From Gryganskiella cystojenkinii (Eukaryota; Mortierellomycota; Mortierellomycetes; Mortierellales; Mortierellaceae), in contig JAAAIG010000315.1 of NCBI GenBank assembly GCA_015852425.1, positions 1 through 39,150 on the forward strand: a stretch of DNA of 39,150 nucleotides, in the 5' to 3' direction. This document shows, piece by piece, positions 20,386 through 30,650 of this stretch (within the stretch, counting starts at the first letter, position 1; each line of letters opens with the position of its first letter). Position numbers and translations under genes: made by a program. The notes beneath the pieces were generated by a model, which did no database searches, was not told the DNA's origin, and was given only the letters and a program-made list of their open reading frames with translations.

Positions 20386-21273
20386 GTTCTCTGAGTTGAA
20401 GAGTGAAAAATTGAAGACGAGAAGGTGAACTGAAAGTGGAGCAAGAAGAGGAAAGATGGCAACAAGAGAAAAAGAGACCAAAGTGTGGGAAAGAAAAATA
20501 AAAAGGGGGGGAGGGAAAGGGAGGTTGTCAAAGAGACTGCTACTTTTTACACGAGTTCGTGTGTGGAGAGCACGAACCAAGAGGCAAAGTTGGGGAATGA
20601 ACGCATTGTACAATTTGTGGGTAGACCCGGAACGGCAAACGCTTTGAACCTTGTCAGTCCCCACAATTGGTGGCAAAAACAGAACTGGAATGAGTGGAGA
20701 GCAGTCCTGAACCAGCTCCCAGGACTTGCCCAGTCTGTTCAATCAGTCGGGGTTTATTCTCATGGATCGATCGATATTCATTGGACGCAGCTATTGGGAA
20801 AAAGAAAATAGAAAAAGTGTGTGTGTTGTTTCCCCCGCCTTTTTTTTATTATTTTTTTTGCGAATTGAGTCAGTTTGGTCGCCCAATGTACATTAGCAAA
20901 AAAGGGTTCAATTGTTGATTTCGAGCTTGTTCAGTCCTTTACTTTGCAACCGTTCATTTCATTACACCCGTTCTCAAAGGAGGGATTCGTTCGTTTCTGT
21001 GACAATAATCATTCTCAAACACTAGTCATTCTTTTTACTTTGCTCCGTCACTCTCGCTCGTCTCTCTCGCCATCCTCGCTTTGATCCTTGTCCATTCTTT
21101 GGATCCAAACAAACCAACAAACAAACTCCTTTCATCGTTAGGGGGTCAAAAGACAACAACAGCATAACAGCATAACACTCCTTTTTGCATATTATCATTC
21201 TTCTGCCCTTTTCCTTCATAATTGTCCTCGTGCGTCTGTCTGTCTGTCAGTCTGTCAGTCTGTCTGTGTGCAT
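20386..21273. promoter_or_regulatory. Intergenic, leader of the CBM48 gene and upstream DNA
   Basis: The first 150 bases are purine-rich on the plus strand (a C/T-rich leader for the minus-strand gene). The rest is A/T-rich with poly-T runs and ends in a GTCT microsatellite. No gene is recognised. Confidence 0.5.
21235..21271 (+). repeat. (GTCT)n-type microsatellite
   Basis: About nine units of gtct/gtca in tandem, with two units altered to gtca, directly before an ATG at 21272-21274. Confidence 0.85.
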
Positions 21274-22590
21274 GGCCCATCCTTCTGCCACAGGGTGAGT
21301 TGGTCGTCAGTTGGAACTGCCCTCTTTTTTTATGATATGCTCTCAACAACTTTTTTTTCTTTTACTCTGCCTCCTCCCCCCAAAAACGCCCACTTCCTCT
21401 GTCTCTGACTTTTTATTATTATTTTTTTTTTAATTACCAAATTGCCTTCGACTTCTCACCTCTCACCCCACTCACTCCTATTCCTCCTTTGCGAATGCAT
21501 CCAACCATCCACTCCCTCAGGTTGATCCAAGCACCGTAGAAAATTCCTAGCTTAACCCTCAAGAAAGCTGCGGCTCCGTCTTGCTCGTGGACAGTGATGG
21601 CAGTGAACATGGTAACAACTCAATCTCAGCTCTAGAACGAAACCCCTGTCTTGTCTACACCTATGTCATGTCTTGCCACTAGCGCCAATTGAGATTAAAT
21701 GGAATTCTAAACTACAATGCTCCCTTGGTCGATGGTCAACTTCTAACCGCTCTTTTTTCATTTTTCTTCCCATTCTCTCCCTCTCTCGATCATCTTCACA
21801 TCCCCCTTCTCTCTATCCCTCGCCCATCGTCACCCAATCGTACTCAGGGCGAGAGCTGCGGGTCCCCCTCAGAATTCGAGCAATACTCGCACTTTGCGCC
21901 TCAGTCACCACAATTCGACGTAGGTTTGCTTTCTTTCACGATTGATTCCTTCAAGCAATCAGAACTTCAGGATGGCAACTTCCAACCAACACCGACGGCT
22001 AGATTCGCTATGGATTACAAAGCTAGCAAAAAAGAGAAAACAGGACTGTGGCTCTCTTTTCTTCTTTCTTTCCCCTTCGATCGTCGTTCTGTTTCTCTCT
22101 CCTCGACTGTCTGCGCTTTTTGTAGTTGTCACAGTTTATCCTTTTCTGTCTCCTGCGAGTCATCGTATTTTTATCCACTCCAAGGGTCAATCCAGAACAA
22201 GAAGCAGGATTGCAGAAAGAAGCGAGCTTAGGAATTAAGGAAATAAGAAACAGGCACAAAGACGACTACGACACACATGGGACAGGAGCAGGAACGGCAC
22301 AAAAGAGGATCGGGCACAGCGTGGAGTCGACCATGGAAAACTCCTGCAACTCTTTCATTTTGCCGAAGAGCCAGGAGTCAACGAAAGAGCAAACGCGCCC
22401 TTCTCGCCACCATGCCACACAGTTCAAGCCGCATTTCAATCGAACCTGTTACTGACATCGTCTTTTTCTCTCTCTCGTTTTACCATTTTCTCGTTCTCCT
22501 GCGTTCGTTGGCATTCCTCTCTGGTCTTCTCGTTCGTTTGAAAACAGTTTACCTTCTTATCATCACATGATGGCTCAAAGGACCACCATG
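21272..22590 (+). other. Possible exons or decayed coding region upstream of the Myb-zinc-finger gene
   Basis: A well-placed ATG (21272) followed by GTGAGT looks like a tiny first exon (M-A-H-P-S-A-T-G). Protein-like pieces follow, all in one frame: V-D-P-S-T-V-E-N-S and S-C-G-S-V-L-L-V-D-S-D-G-S-E (21521-21605), then G-E-S-C-G-S-P-S-E-F-E-Q-Y-S (21848-21920) and G-N-F-Q-P-T-P-T-A-R-F-A-M-D-Y-K (21970-22030). In-frame stops separate them and I could not find one set of canonical introns that links them. It may be a decayed small gene, unrecognised alternative exons, or a long 5' leader of the next gene. No family is recognised. Confidence 0.3.
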
Positions 22591-22816
22591 TAAGTTCCGC
22601 TTGCATTTTTTTGAAGTCGCCCCTTTCTGACCCCTGCCTTGCCTCAACAATGCAGGTGGCAATGTTTTGTGTTTTCATTTGTGTGTTTTCTTTTTTCTTT
22701 TTTTTCGCGCACCGTTTATGTCCATGAACTAACATTTTTATTTGATTTTTTTGTGTTCCTCTTTTAGGTACCCGCAATCTTTACCGCCAACTTTCCAGAG
22801 GATATGCCCTCATTAG
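22566..22816 (+). promoter_or_regulatory. Spliced upstream reading frame overlapping the Myb gene start
   Basis: An intron with GTAAGT donor at 22589 and TTTTAG acceptor at 22767 lies in the leader. After splicing, two adjacent ATGs (22566, 22569) open a short frame of 23-24 codons that ends at TAG 22814-22816. That is 10 bases past the main ATG at 22804, in another frame. Without splicing the same ATGs stop after eight codons (TAA at 22590). Ribosomes reading the spliced frame would bypass the first main ATG. Confidence 0.45.
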
Positions 22817-25485
22817 GATTGACAGGCGAAACCAACATGGACGACACAAACATGGACGACATGTTAGCTGCAGATGCAGATGCAGATGCAGATGCAGACG
22901 GAGACGGAGACGGAGATGGAGATGGCGACGATCTAATCATGCCGCGAAAGAGATATCGTGGCGAGCGTATTGTCTGGACACCCGAGGAGGACGAGTACCT
23001 GCGTGCAGCTGTTCAGAAATATGGCGACAAGACCGAGAAATGGGCCAAGATCGCGGCCTGCGTACCAGGGAGAACCAACAAAAATTGTCGAAAGCGATGG
23101 TTCCACTCTTTGGACCCAAGTCTGAAAAAGGGTACCTGGACCGAGGAGGAGGATCATCTCTTAAGAACTGGCGTCCAAAACTTCAAGGGTCAATGGAGCA
23201 AGATTGCAGAGCGTATCAAAGGTCGTACAGACGACCAGTGTGCAAAGCGGTGGCGTGAGAGTCTGGACCCACATATCGATCGGGCAGACTGGACACCCGA
23301 GGACGATGTAGTACTGCTGCAAAAGTTTGAAGAATATGGCAGTCAATGGCAAAAGATTGCACTCTCGTTCCCAGGGAGACCAGGCTTGCATTGTCGGAAC
23401 CGTTGGCGCAAGATCCAAAGAAGTCTCAATCATATGCATCGGGCAAGCAAGCGGCGGCGGAACCAACTTCAGAAACACGGGCTTACCGCAACACTCAACG
23501 CCGAGGGCATGATCGATGAAGACAGTACTGGACGTCAACGGCAATCCTCACACGATGACGACTATACCCTACTGGACGACAGCGGTGATTCGGCTCATAC
23601 AGATCAAGACAAGGACGACGGAAAGCTCGATTCAAACCCAGACGAAGAAAAGCCGTACGGATGCGCTGTCCCGTCCTGCACCTTTGAAAGTTCTTCACCC
23701 TCACTATTGTTTTATCATTTCAAGGCCTCACACCACGGAAATCCAATCCAGAAACCATTCAGGTGTACGATGCCAGCCTGTGTAGACCGCAAGCGGTACA
23801 AGAACATCAACGGGCTCCAGTATCATGTCACCCACGCTAAAAACACACCCGGCCACGGTGGGAACCCACAGCATGATGGCGGGCAGTCATCCTCGAGCCC
23901 GGCAGTGCCTGCCACTAGTACTCATCCCACACCAGCATCACTCGCAGAACAAGTTCAACATTCTCAACTATCCCCTTCGACAGCGACTTTGCATACCCCA
24001 ACAGCCACCTCACCAGCGCCACCAGGAACACTTAGCCAACAGACCTCTGTCTCGATGGACCCCGTGGTGGCGCCAACGTCCTTTAAGGAAATCTTTGCCA
24101 ACCTCTCAGAGGCTGGCCCGAACGTCGCTCTTGCACCGACACCCGCAGAAATTCAACTTCAGATTTCGCAGCAGAGGCCATCTCAGCCTTCTGTCTCACA
24201 CCAGGCTTTCAACATCCCACATACCCCCGAGCCCATGGATGGCATGTCGTCGCCCATGTCCATGGATATCACGATAGGTCATCCCCAGACGACATTGCTC
24301 CAATGTCCAGAATTGGGCTGTGGTCAGACGTTCCATACTATCAGCGGATTGAACGCTCATATGGCCAACAACCACGGGCATCGATCATTGACGATGAAAA
24401 GTGGTGGCAGCAACAACAGCAACAACAGCAACAACGACGGTCACAACAACAGCACAAACCTCAACAACCGTTTGGCATTCGGTTCAGGGTCAATTTCGAT
24501 CCCAGAGCACGACTATGACGACATGGACATGGATCTGGCATATTTGGCCTCTGAGAGCTCGTCGCCCATGGACATGGATGGGCATATCCTCAACTTGGAT
24601 GATGCGCAACTCCAAGCTCAATTGGAGAGCATGGCAAACGAACACGGGGCAATGAGTCTCGACCCAAACACTGCTGGAAACTCGCAAGCGATGAGCATCC
24701 TTTCCATGAACGAGTTACTCTTTGCGAACCACATCTCGAACTCACTCAACAGCAACCGGATTCATTTTGGATCGCATATTAATGTCAGTGCAGATGAGCC
24801 ATCCTCGTCAACGTTGCCTTCGACTCCAGTCCCGTCAGCAAATGTCAGTCCACGGATGACCTCGTTAAACGTCTCGTCTCCGACTACGCCCGTTCCAGGA
24901 GCGCCTGCACCTGTATCTGCGCCAACGACTCCGACCAAGGCCATGGTAGTCAAAAAGTTTCCTTGCTCAGCCCCCAACTGTCTAAAGTCGTATGCGAACA
25001 TTGGCTCGCTCAGGACCCACATGCGAAACGACCATCCGGATATCTACACCAAGCCCTTTAAGCTCAACCACCAACCTGTCGTCGCTGCTATCGCTTCGTT
25101 GGCACCTGTGACCACCATGTCAGTCAACGATACCGATGGGATGACCAACAGTAGGAACGCATTGACTGTGGATATGACAAAGAACGAGTCGTCGTCTGCA
25201 CTAGCATCTCTCGCAAATATGGATATCAGCCACAATATTGGTCCTACCATCAGTACTGTACCTGCGCTGATTGCAATGGCGACCACAGTTTCCAAAGTCA
25301 AGGGAGCAAAGCAGACGAAGAAAGCAGTAGCAGCAGCGGTTGTGGATTCGTCAGCAGCAGGAGTTCTCGAAGACGGAAAGCCCTATAAATGTCTCGTACC
25401 AGGATGTGGGAAGGGCTACACCAACATCAATGGACTCAAGAACCATCTGTTGCAAGCTCATGGATCCACCCCTCGAAAGTCCTGA
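22804..25485 (+). CDS. Transcription factor with three Myb repeats and five C2H2 zinc fingers
   Basis: A single exon of 893 residues. An acidic Ala-Asp/Gly-Asp dipeptide repeat (residues 23-43) comes first. Three Myb/SANT repeats follow: R1 about 57-104 (V-W-T-P-E-E-D), R2 109-156 (G-T-W-T-E-E-E-D) and R3 160-206 (D-W-T-P-E-D-D), each with the spaced Trp residues and the R-x-R-W end. This is the R1R2R3 order of c-Myb-type proteins. Five C2H2 fingers of C-x4-C-x12-H-x4/5-H type follow at about 286-313, 319-345, 499-525, 719-745 and 861-887. Several carry the 'Y-x-N-I-N-G-L' core seen in Sfp1-like fungal fingers. Long Ser/Thr/Asn/Pro-rich linkers separate them. It should bind DNA in the nucleus; target genes are unknown. 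A second in-frame ATG (22837, better context) may be the true start given the overlapping upstream frame. Confidence 0.92.
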   Translation: MPSLGLTGETNMDDTNMDDMLAADADADADADGDGDGDGDGDDLIMPRKRYRGERIVWTPEEDEYLRAAVQKYGDKTEKWAKIAACVPGRTNKNCRKRWFHSLDPSLKKGTWTEEEDHLLRTGVQNFKGQWSKIAERIKGRTDDQCAKRWRESLDPHIDRADWTPEDDVVLLQKFEEYGSQWQKIALSFPGRPGLHCRNRWRKIQRSLNHMHRASKRRRNQLQKHGLTATLNAEGMIDEDSTGRQRQSSHDDDYTLLDDSGDSAHTDQDKDDGKLDSNPDEEKPYGCAVPSCTFESSSPSLLFYHFKASHHGNPIQKPFRCTMPACVDRKRYKNINGLQYHVTHAKNTPGHGGNPQHDGGQSSSSPAVPATSTHPTPASLAEQVQHSQLSPSTATLHTPTATSPAPPGTLSQQTSVSMDPVVAPTSFKEIFANLSEAGPNVALAPTPAEIQLQISQQRPSQPSVSHQAFNIPHTPEPMDGMSSPMSMDITIGHPQTTLLQCPELGCGQTFHTISGLNAHMANNHGHRSLTMKSGGSNNSNNSNNDGHNNSTNLNNRLAFGSGSISIPEHDYDDMDMDLAYLASESSSPMDMDGHILNLDDAQLQAQLESMANEHGAMSLDPNTAGNSQAMSILSMNELLFANHISNSLNSNRIHFGSHINVSADEPSSSTLPSTPVPSANVSPRMTSLNVSSPTTPVPGAPAPVSAPTTPTKAMVVKKFPCSAPNCLKSYANIGSLRTHMRNDHPDIYTKPFKLNHQPVVAAIASLAPVTTMSVNDTDGMTNSRNALTVDMTKNESSSALASLANMDISHNIGPTISTVPALIAMATTVSKVKGAKQTKKAVAAAVVDSSAAGVLEDGKPYKCLVPGCGKGYTNINGLKNHLLQAHGSTPRKS
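22870..22931 (+). repeat. Hexanucleotide repeat (GCAGAT)n/(GGAGAC)n inside the Myb gene
   Basis: About ten hexamers encode alternating Ala-Asp then Gly-Asp. Such in-frame repeats can change length without breaking the frame. Confidence 0.85.
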
Positions 25486-27345
25486 CATCCTCCTCCGACT
25501 TTATGGAAACTCGCCTTAATTTGTTTACACGTTCGGCTTCTCATCTACATCGAACGGAACCAATATGGACTCGACCTTCTCCCCTTCTACCGTTGTGTTG
25601 GGAAACACACACCAAGCACTGCCGGGGATGATATATTCGCTACGGGATCGTCTTTAATTCAGCCCCTACTGTATCAGTTTTGAAAAGGCTCTTTTCAGCC
25701 CTCTGCCTTTCCTATCCGTTACTTTATCGATGCCTGTTCCTTTCTTATTCATATCAAACACTCTTTTTTCTTCCACATGCTCACCCTCGGCTCATAGTTT
25801 CCGCATAGTCTTCTTCCATCACCCTTGTAAATGTATAAACAAAAAAAAGACTGTGTTGGCTATAGCTCGCACATAGGAAATGATAATACTGACGACCCAC
25901 GGTGCAGAGGTGTTGATTGTGATCATTGAGACGCCACCAAAATCGAAGTGATGCTGGAAGTGTTGTCCAGAGCCGAAAATTGCCACAGCCATCTTTCCTT
26001 ATGCACAAAACTGGAAGAAGGTAAGGGGAAAATCTGTCCGCTTACTTCTCATTGTGGCACATGTGAAAGATGCTACTCTTGAACGCCTTTGTGGTACCTA
26101 CACGATCATCACCCGCATTCAGGGACGACCACTGCTGTCAGTTTTTGCCACCAAAATGTAAATTGGGTTGGAGCGAATCAGTTTTCTTCATTTGTTGCAT
26201 ACGCTGACCTCTGCGTCGTCCTTCCTTTCAACTCCCTCTCTTCGCACACACATATTCATTCTTTGGCTTTTTTTTTCTGAACGCGTTGTTCTTTGTTGAG
26301 CTCTGATGCCACTCTTTTCTCTTTCCAGACTTCTTTCACAACCTAGCAAGGATCATTTAGACCTTGTATCTTTGAATCTAAATGGGGCCTTCATTTTTCA
26401 TTGTCGCTCACACTGCATCAGGTCCAACCCCAAAAACGCATTCACTTCACCTCCACTTTCTTTACCACACTATTTGGCGCCTCCATTTTCTTGGGATATA
26501 AGAGAGTCTTTATCCCTCTGATCCAAACTCTTCCCTTTTCCTCATCTTATTCCGGGTCCGCACTTCAACCTGTGTGCTTTTTAATGGGATCTCTGGACTG
26601 ATCTCTTCACTTTCTTGCCACCGAAAAAAAAACGCCATCCTCTCTCCGTAAAGTCCACAGCACCCTTCTCTCCTATCTGAGGAGGGGCTTTAATATCATA
26701 AAGGATTACGTCTGAAGAAACCAAGGCCCTTTTATTAATTTGTCCTGGGAACCCTTACGCGTCAAGAACAATTCATCGCGACTTTTGTCCTCAAGTTCCC
26801 CTTCTACCCTTCTCCTAATGGTCTTTGACTCGGAAACACTGGCACCACCGCTAATTTCGAGTCGAGGTTCACTCCAGTGGAATATTTCAGACTGTAATGA
26901 CGGTAAGCCTTTTTTTGTTTTTGGTTTCCGACGTTGTCTTCAATGTCGGCCTCCAAGCCGAAGCTCATGCCATAACCCTCGTTCTTGATCAAAGTCAGGC
27001 AAGAAGAGAGCTCTTTTGTGCTGTTGGCATCAATCATTATGACCATCATCCAACAATTCCCCGGAGAGGGGTGGCAGAAGGATCCCTTTTCTAGTCTTAG
27101 TTTCCTTTTTTTTTGGCGAGGAAGAAAAGGTTGAACACATAGGTACAGGCGTCGGCGGATTTGGGAAAGGAGTTAAAGGCGGTGGATTTGATATAGTTCA
27201 TGCTTTCAGAGCTGGCAGAGTAGACATCTAACACCACTTCTGTATCTCACTCCCTTCCGTCCTTGTTTTTCCTTTTTTTTTAATACTATTATTTTCATTC
27301 CACTCTCTCCCTTGTTCTTCTGGACACATTTTCATTCGCGTTGCC
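25486..27345. other. Intergenic region, 1860 bases
   Basis: Lies between two plus-strand genes. The first part is the 3' untranslated region of the Myb gene. The last 500 bases are C/T-rich, as in other leaders here. Short open frames in it have no recognisable domain. No tRNA, repeat family or mobile element is seen. Confidence 0.55.
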
Positions 27346-28266
27346 ATGTTTCATCGCCTTCACATCTCTCCCAAATCCATATACCTTTCCTCCTCATCAT
27401 ATTCCTCTTGTGAATCCCTTTCTGTCTTGGCCTCAGAACAATACACTAGTGACGGTACAAGACCCTTGCTCCAGTCTTCGTCTTACGACACCAAAGCCGA
27501 TTCTGGAGCGAGACGCCTTCTTCTCCTTCAGCAATCCGACATCTCTGAGCAATCGACGCTCGTCAACGGCTTGGAACCGGCGACATCCCTCGAGATCAAA
27601 GGCGAGTTTCTTGAAAAATGCCCACCTTTACTGAGTCAATCCACCACTCTCTCGAAGACAACGACGATGACTTCCCAAATCACAACCTTGTCGAACGAGG
27701 AGAATGAGATCCTTCGCGTCAAAGACAGGCTTATGAGATCCGACTCTAGCAAGCCTTCCTCGCTTCTCGAGGACAAGGACAGAATATTAGAGAATTATGA
27801 TGAGACTAACCCCATCCACAGCAGTGACGATGGCGACCACAACCTGGACGATCAGAAAGAAGACGATACGAACCAACAACACCTGGTCCTGATCGAGCTC
27901 GGTCCTTGTTTCGTTCGCGTGATCCAGGACACGGTACTGGTAACCTGTGAGACCTGTCTTCGTCAGTTTCTTCTCACGAGACAAGACCCTTGTCTTCTGG
28001 AACGACACCAGCAAAAATATTGTCGGACTAAATTCCAACGACACGTTCAGCGGGTTTGGTCCGAGGTCGAGATGTTGGCGAAACAGGTGTTCAAGAACAA
28101 GGAGGTTGGACGAGGAGGAAGAGGTGGAAGAGGAGAACAAGAAATCGGATCTGGGAATTTGTTGACAAGAGGGTACTATGCGGGCAAACGTCAGTCCAAG
28201 AAAATTCGTAAAAGACAACAAAAGGAAATGGAGGCGATGGAACGGCAGGTTTGGCAAAACGAGTGA
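27346..28266 (+). CDS. C2HC zinc-finger-like protein of unknown function
   Basis: A single exon of 306 residues. The first ~185 residues are Ser/Thr/Glu/Asp-rich and look disordered. A compact segment follows (L-V-L-I-E-L-G-P-C-F-V-R-V-I-Q-D) and then a putative zinc site C-E-T-C-x16-H-x4-C (about residues 203-228). This resembles the C2HC_2 finger but with a spacer four residues longer than usual. The C-terminus has a Gly/Arg patch (G-R-G-G-R-G-G-R-G) and a strongly basic K-K-I-R-K-R-Q-Q-K end. The basic RGG-like tail suggests nucleic-acid binding, which is only inference. It converges on MRM1, with 176 bases between stops. The ATG at 27346 is the first in frame; Met at 27667 is a possible later start. 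Confidence 0.75.
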   Translation: MFHRLHISPKSIYLSSSSYSSCESLSVLASEQYTSDGTRPLLQSSSYDTKADSGARRLLLLQQSDISEQSTLVNGLEPATSLEIKGEFLEKCPPLLSQSTTLSKTTTMTSQITTLSNEENEILRVKDRLMRSDSSKPSSLLEDKDRILENYDETNPIHSSDDGDHNLDDQKEDDTNQQHLVLIELGPCFVRVIQDTVLVTCETCLRQFLLTRQDPCLLERHQQKYCRTKFQRHVQRVWSEVEMLAKQVFKNKEVGRGGRGGRGEQEIGSGNLLTRGYYAGKRQSKKIRKRQQKEMEAMERQVWQNE

Positions 28267-28442
28267 GCCAGAGACCCAATTGATACAACCCGATTCTTTT
28301 TTGGAGGGCGATCATCGAAAGAGGCAATTTCTGTAAAAATATCCGCAGAACCACCATAGGTCAACCCAATCAATTTGTAATATACATATATAAACACAAT
28401 AGGGATTATGGATGCGGATCGACGCGTGTGTCTTTATGTTTT

Positions 28443-30375
28443 CTAAAATGGCATGGTGCTGGTCTTGGTCTTTTCCTCCACAACCTCGCTCTTATCTTCT
28501 ACGACCTCGTCCTTATCATCCTGTTCATCGACCTCGTTCCCATTACGGCTAACAACGACTTCATCCTCCTCCTCTTCATCCTCTTGGCCACTGGTAGTAT
28601 CGACGGTACCTCCGGTCGTCAACAGATCCTCGCCTTCTCTACCCCTCAGGGGATACTTTTTCAAGTTCTCGGGTAACTGCAGGAACCGACCGCCCATCAA
28701 TTTCGTCAGAATAATCCCTGTCGCGACACCAACATTCAAAGAGTCGACATTCGAGGTGATCTTGGACAAGTTGGGTATTTGAATAAAGGAATCACACTGG
28801 TTGACAATCTGTTTGCGAAGTCCATCGCCCTCAGAGCCCATAATCAATATCGTCGGTTGAGAGACACCGGTCTCGGGCCATCGATGAATCGGTTGGTTAC
28901 GCTTCGATCCATAAGTCACATGAGCGCCTACGACGTGCCATCCGTTCTTTTGCGAGTTCTAAAAAATATTGAAAAAGTAACGTTGGGGTTTCATATCACA
29001 AGGTAAGCATACCAGTACGGAAAAGACGAGACTCAGTATACATTTTTTTTTTACCTGAATGAACTTCATCAAACTTTTGACGCCATAAGTCGGTCGGGTC
29101 TCCAACGCTCCGACGGATGCTTTGGCGACGACGGCTGAGAGCGGGGTACTGTTCTTGTGACAGACCACAACGCCGTCCACGCCCAAAAACATGGACGATC
29201 GAAGAATTGACCCCAGGTTTTGAGGATCAACGACCTCATCACAAGCGACCCAGACCGGGTGTTCGTTGCTGGGTGAGATAAACCTCGGGGAGGCTTTCGA
29301 TCCTTGGAGGACATACTCTTGACGATCTTCTCCCTCTGGGGTCGCGACCTCGCCTAATCCTGTGATGTGGTGTTGCTCGAGCTTTGAAGCCTCCAGGATA
29401 ACTCCCTAATTACGAGAACAAGAAAACAAACAGAAAAGAAGAGGCGTCCTTCGTTAACGGAGAGAGAGAGGGATATTCAAATAGAGCGGGGAATGGTAGA
29501 AAAGCCTTTATTTTTGGAGTCCATTGTGGACAAGGATGACTCCCTTACCTGGTGAGGACGCTGTCCGGACAAGGTGTTGAGATCATGCTTTGTTGTCTTG
29601 ACCACGGGGATGCCCCTTTCGTTTGCAGCAGCAATACAATCCGCGATGGGATCCTGCTTCATTCTAACAAGAGAAAGGCGCGGAGATCATACAGTTAGTA
29701 TATGTAATCTCGACATGAACAATCTCGTGTCTGCATATGCTTGTTCGTTTTGTCCAATGGTTACTTTTTCCGGTTTTGTATTTGAGTGTGACTGTAATAC
29801 AACTTGTAAGGGGTCCGGAGATCCTGTTTCAAGGCTGGGAGGACCACGTTGGGAGAGTAGAGGTAATCCCGATCGTCCCTCATGATCCGACTGGGATCGC
29901 CTTTGCTGTTGTAGTACATTTCCGGATCGAATGACCGTTCGTTCCGCGAGAAATTTGAACCGCCGAACGAAGATTCCCTTCTGTTACCACGTTCAGCGCC
30001 GTCGTTGGACCTGTAGGATGATGATGGCCTTGATAAGAAGCGATCGCGATCCGAGGAAGATGAAGATGACAAGGAAGAAGAACGGTTTCCACGATCGCCG
30101 CGGTCCTTTGAATACGGTCCATTGTCTGATGATCTGGTCGAGCTGTTGTTAGAGCGGCGGAACGAGGACGAGGACGAAGAACGAGGCTCATCAAGTTTCT
30201 TAAAGGGATCATCTTTTCTTGGAGAGGCACGAAGGATCGTCGAGGTATGCAAGGTCCGTGGTTGTTGGAGACGTGCTGTCTGGGATCGAATTTGGGCTGT
30301 GAATGGCGTCCATGAGCTATGATTGCATGTGCCCCATGTCGAGGTGGCAATGGACTTGTAGATCTGTTGGGCCAT
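28443..30375 (-). CDS. MRM1: Mitochondrial rRNA 2'-O-ribose (guanosine) methyltransferase
   Basis: Four exons, right to left: 30375-29765, 29663-29549, 29405-29055 and 28958-28443. All are GT-AG and in phase (1593 bases, 530 residues). SpoU/TrmH-type SPOUT enzymes methylate the ribose of a guanosine in large-subunit rRNA with SAM; yeast Mrm1 does this in mitochondria. The N-terminus (R/S/T/Q-rich, few acids, R-T-L-H-T-S-T-I-L-R) fits a mitochondrial presequence. A Ser/Arg/Asp-rich linker comes next, then the L30e-like substrate domain (Y-S-P-N-V-V-L-P-A-L and P-H-Q-G-V-I-L-E-A). The catalytic knot follows: motif 1 D-P-Q-N-L-G-S-I-L-R-S, motif 2 I-L-I-M-G-S-E-G-D-G-L-R and motif 3 I-P-N with V-D-S-L-N-V-G-V-A-T-G. 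The acidic C-terminal tail is an extension. At 530 residues it is longer than yeast Mrm1 because of the linker and tail. Confidence 0.93.
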
Positions 30376-30650
30376 TGTATGAGGTTTTCCTTGCGCGGGG
30401 TGATTTGGAGTCGAAATGGGAGGGATCCAGAAGAACAGGCGGTGCCTTCACGAAGCTGATCGACTGACTTTGAGAGGGGCGGTAAAAGAAAAATTCCCTC
30501 CTTTGGATTTTTTTTGGGTGGCTGAGCTAAAATTCTCATTCTGTGCAGAGACGGACAAAAGAGAGCGAATCAAATTGAACTTCCATACCCATCGCGTTCT
30601 CTCTATCAATCCATCAGGACTAATACGCACATTCCAACAGCAAACAAGCC
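30376..30650. promoter_or_regulatory. Shared divergent promoter of MRM1 and PRP38
   Basis: Only 275 bases separate the two start codons, which point away from each other. Both leaders and the promoter elements must fit here. I see no clear TATA element. Confidence 0.6.

Noticed and set aside
20386..20742. N-terminal extension of the CBM48 protein
   Set aside because: The upstream frame is pyrimidine-rich leader sequence; the ATG at 20385 starts the composition typical of the protein.
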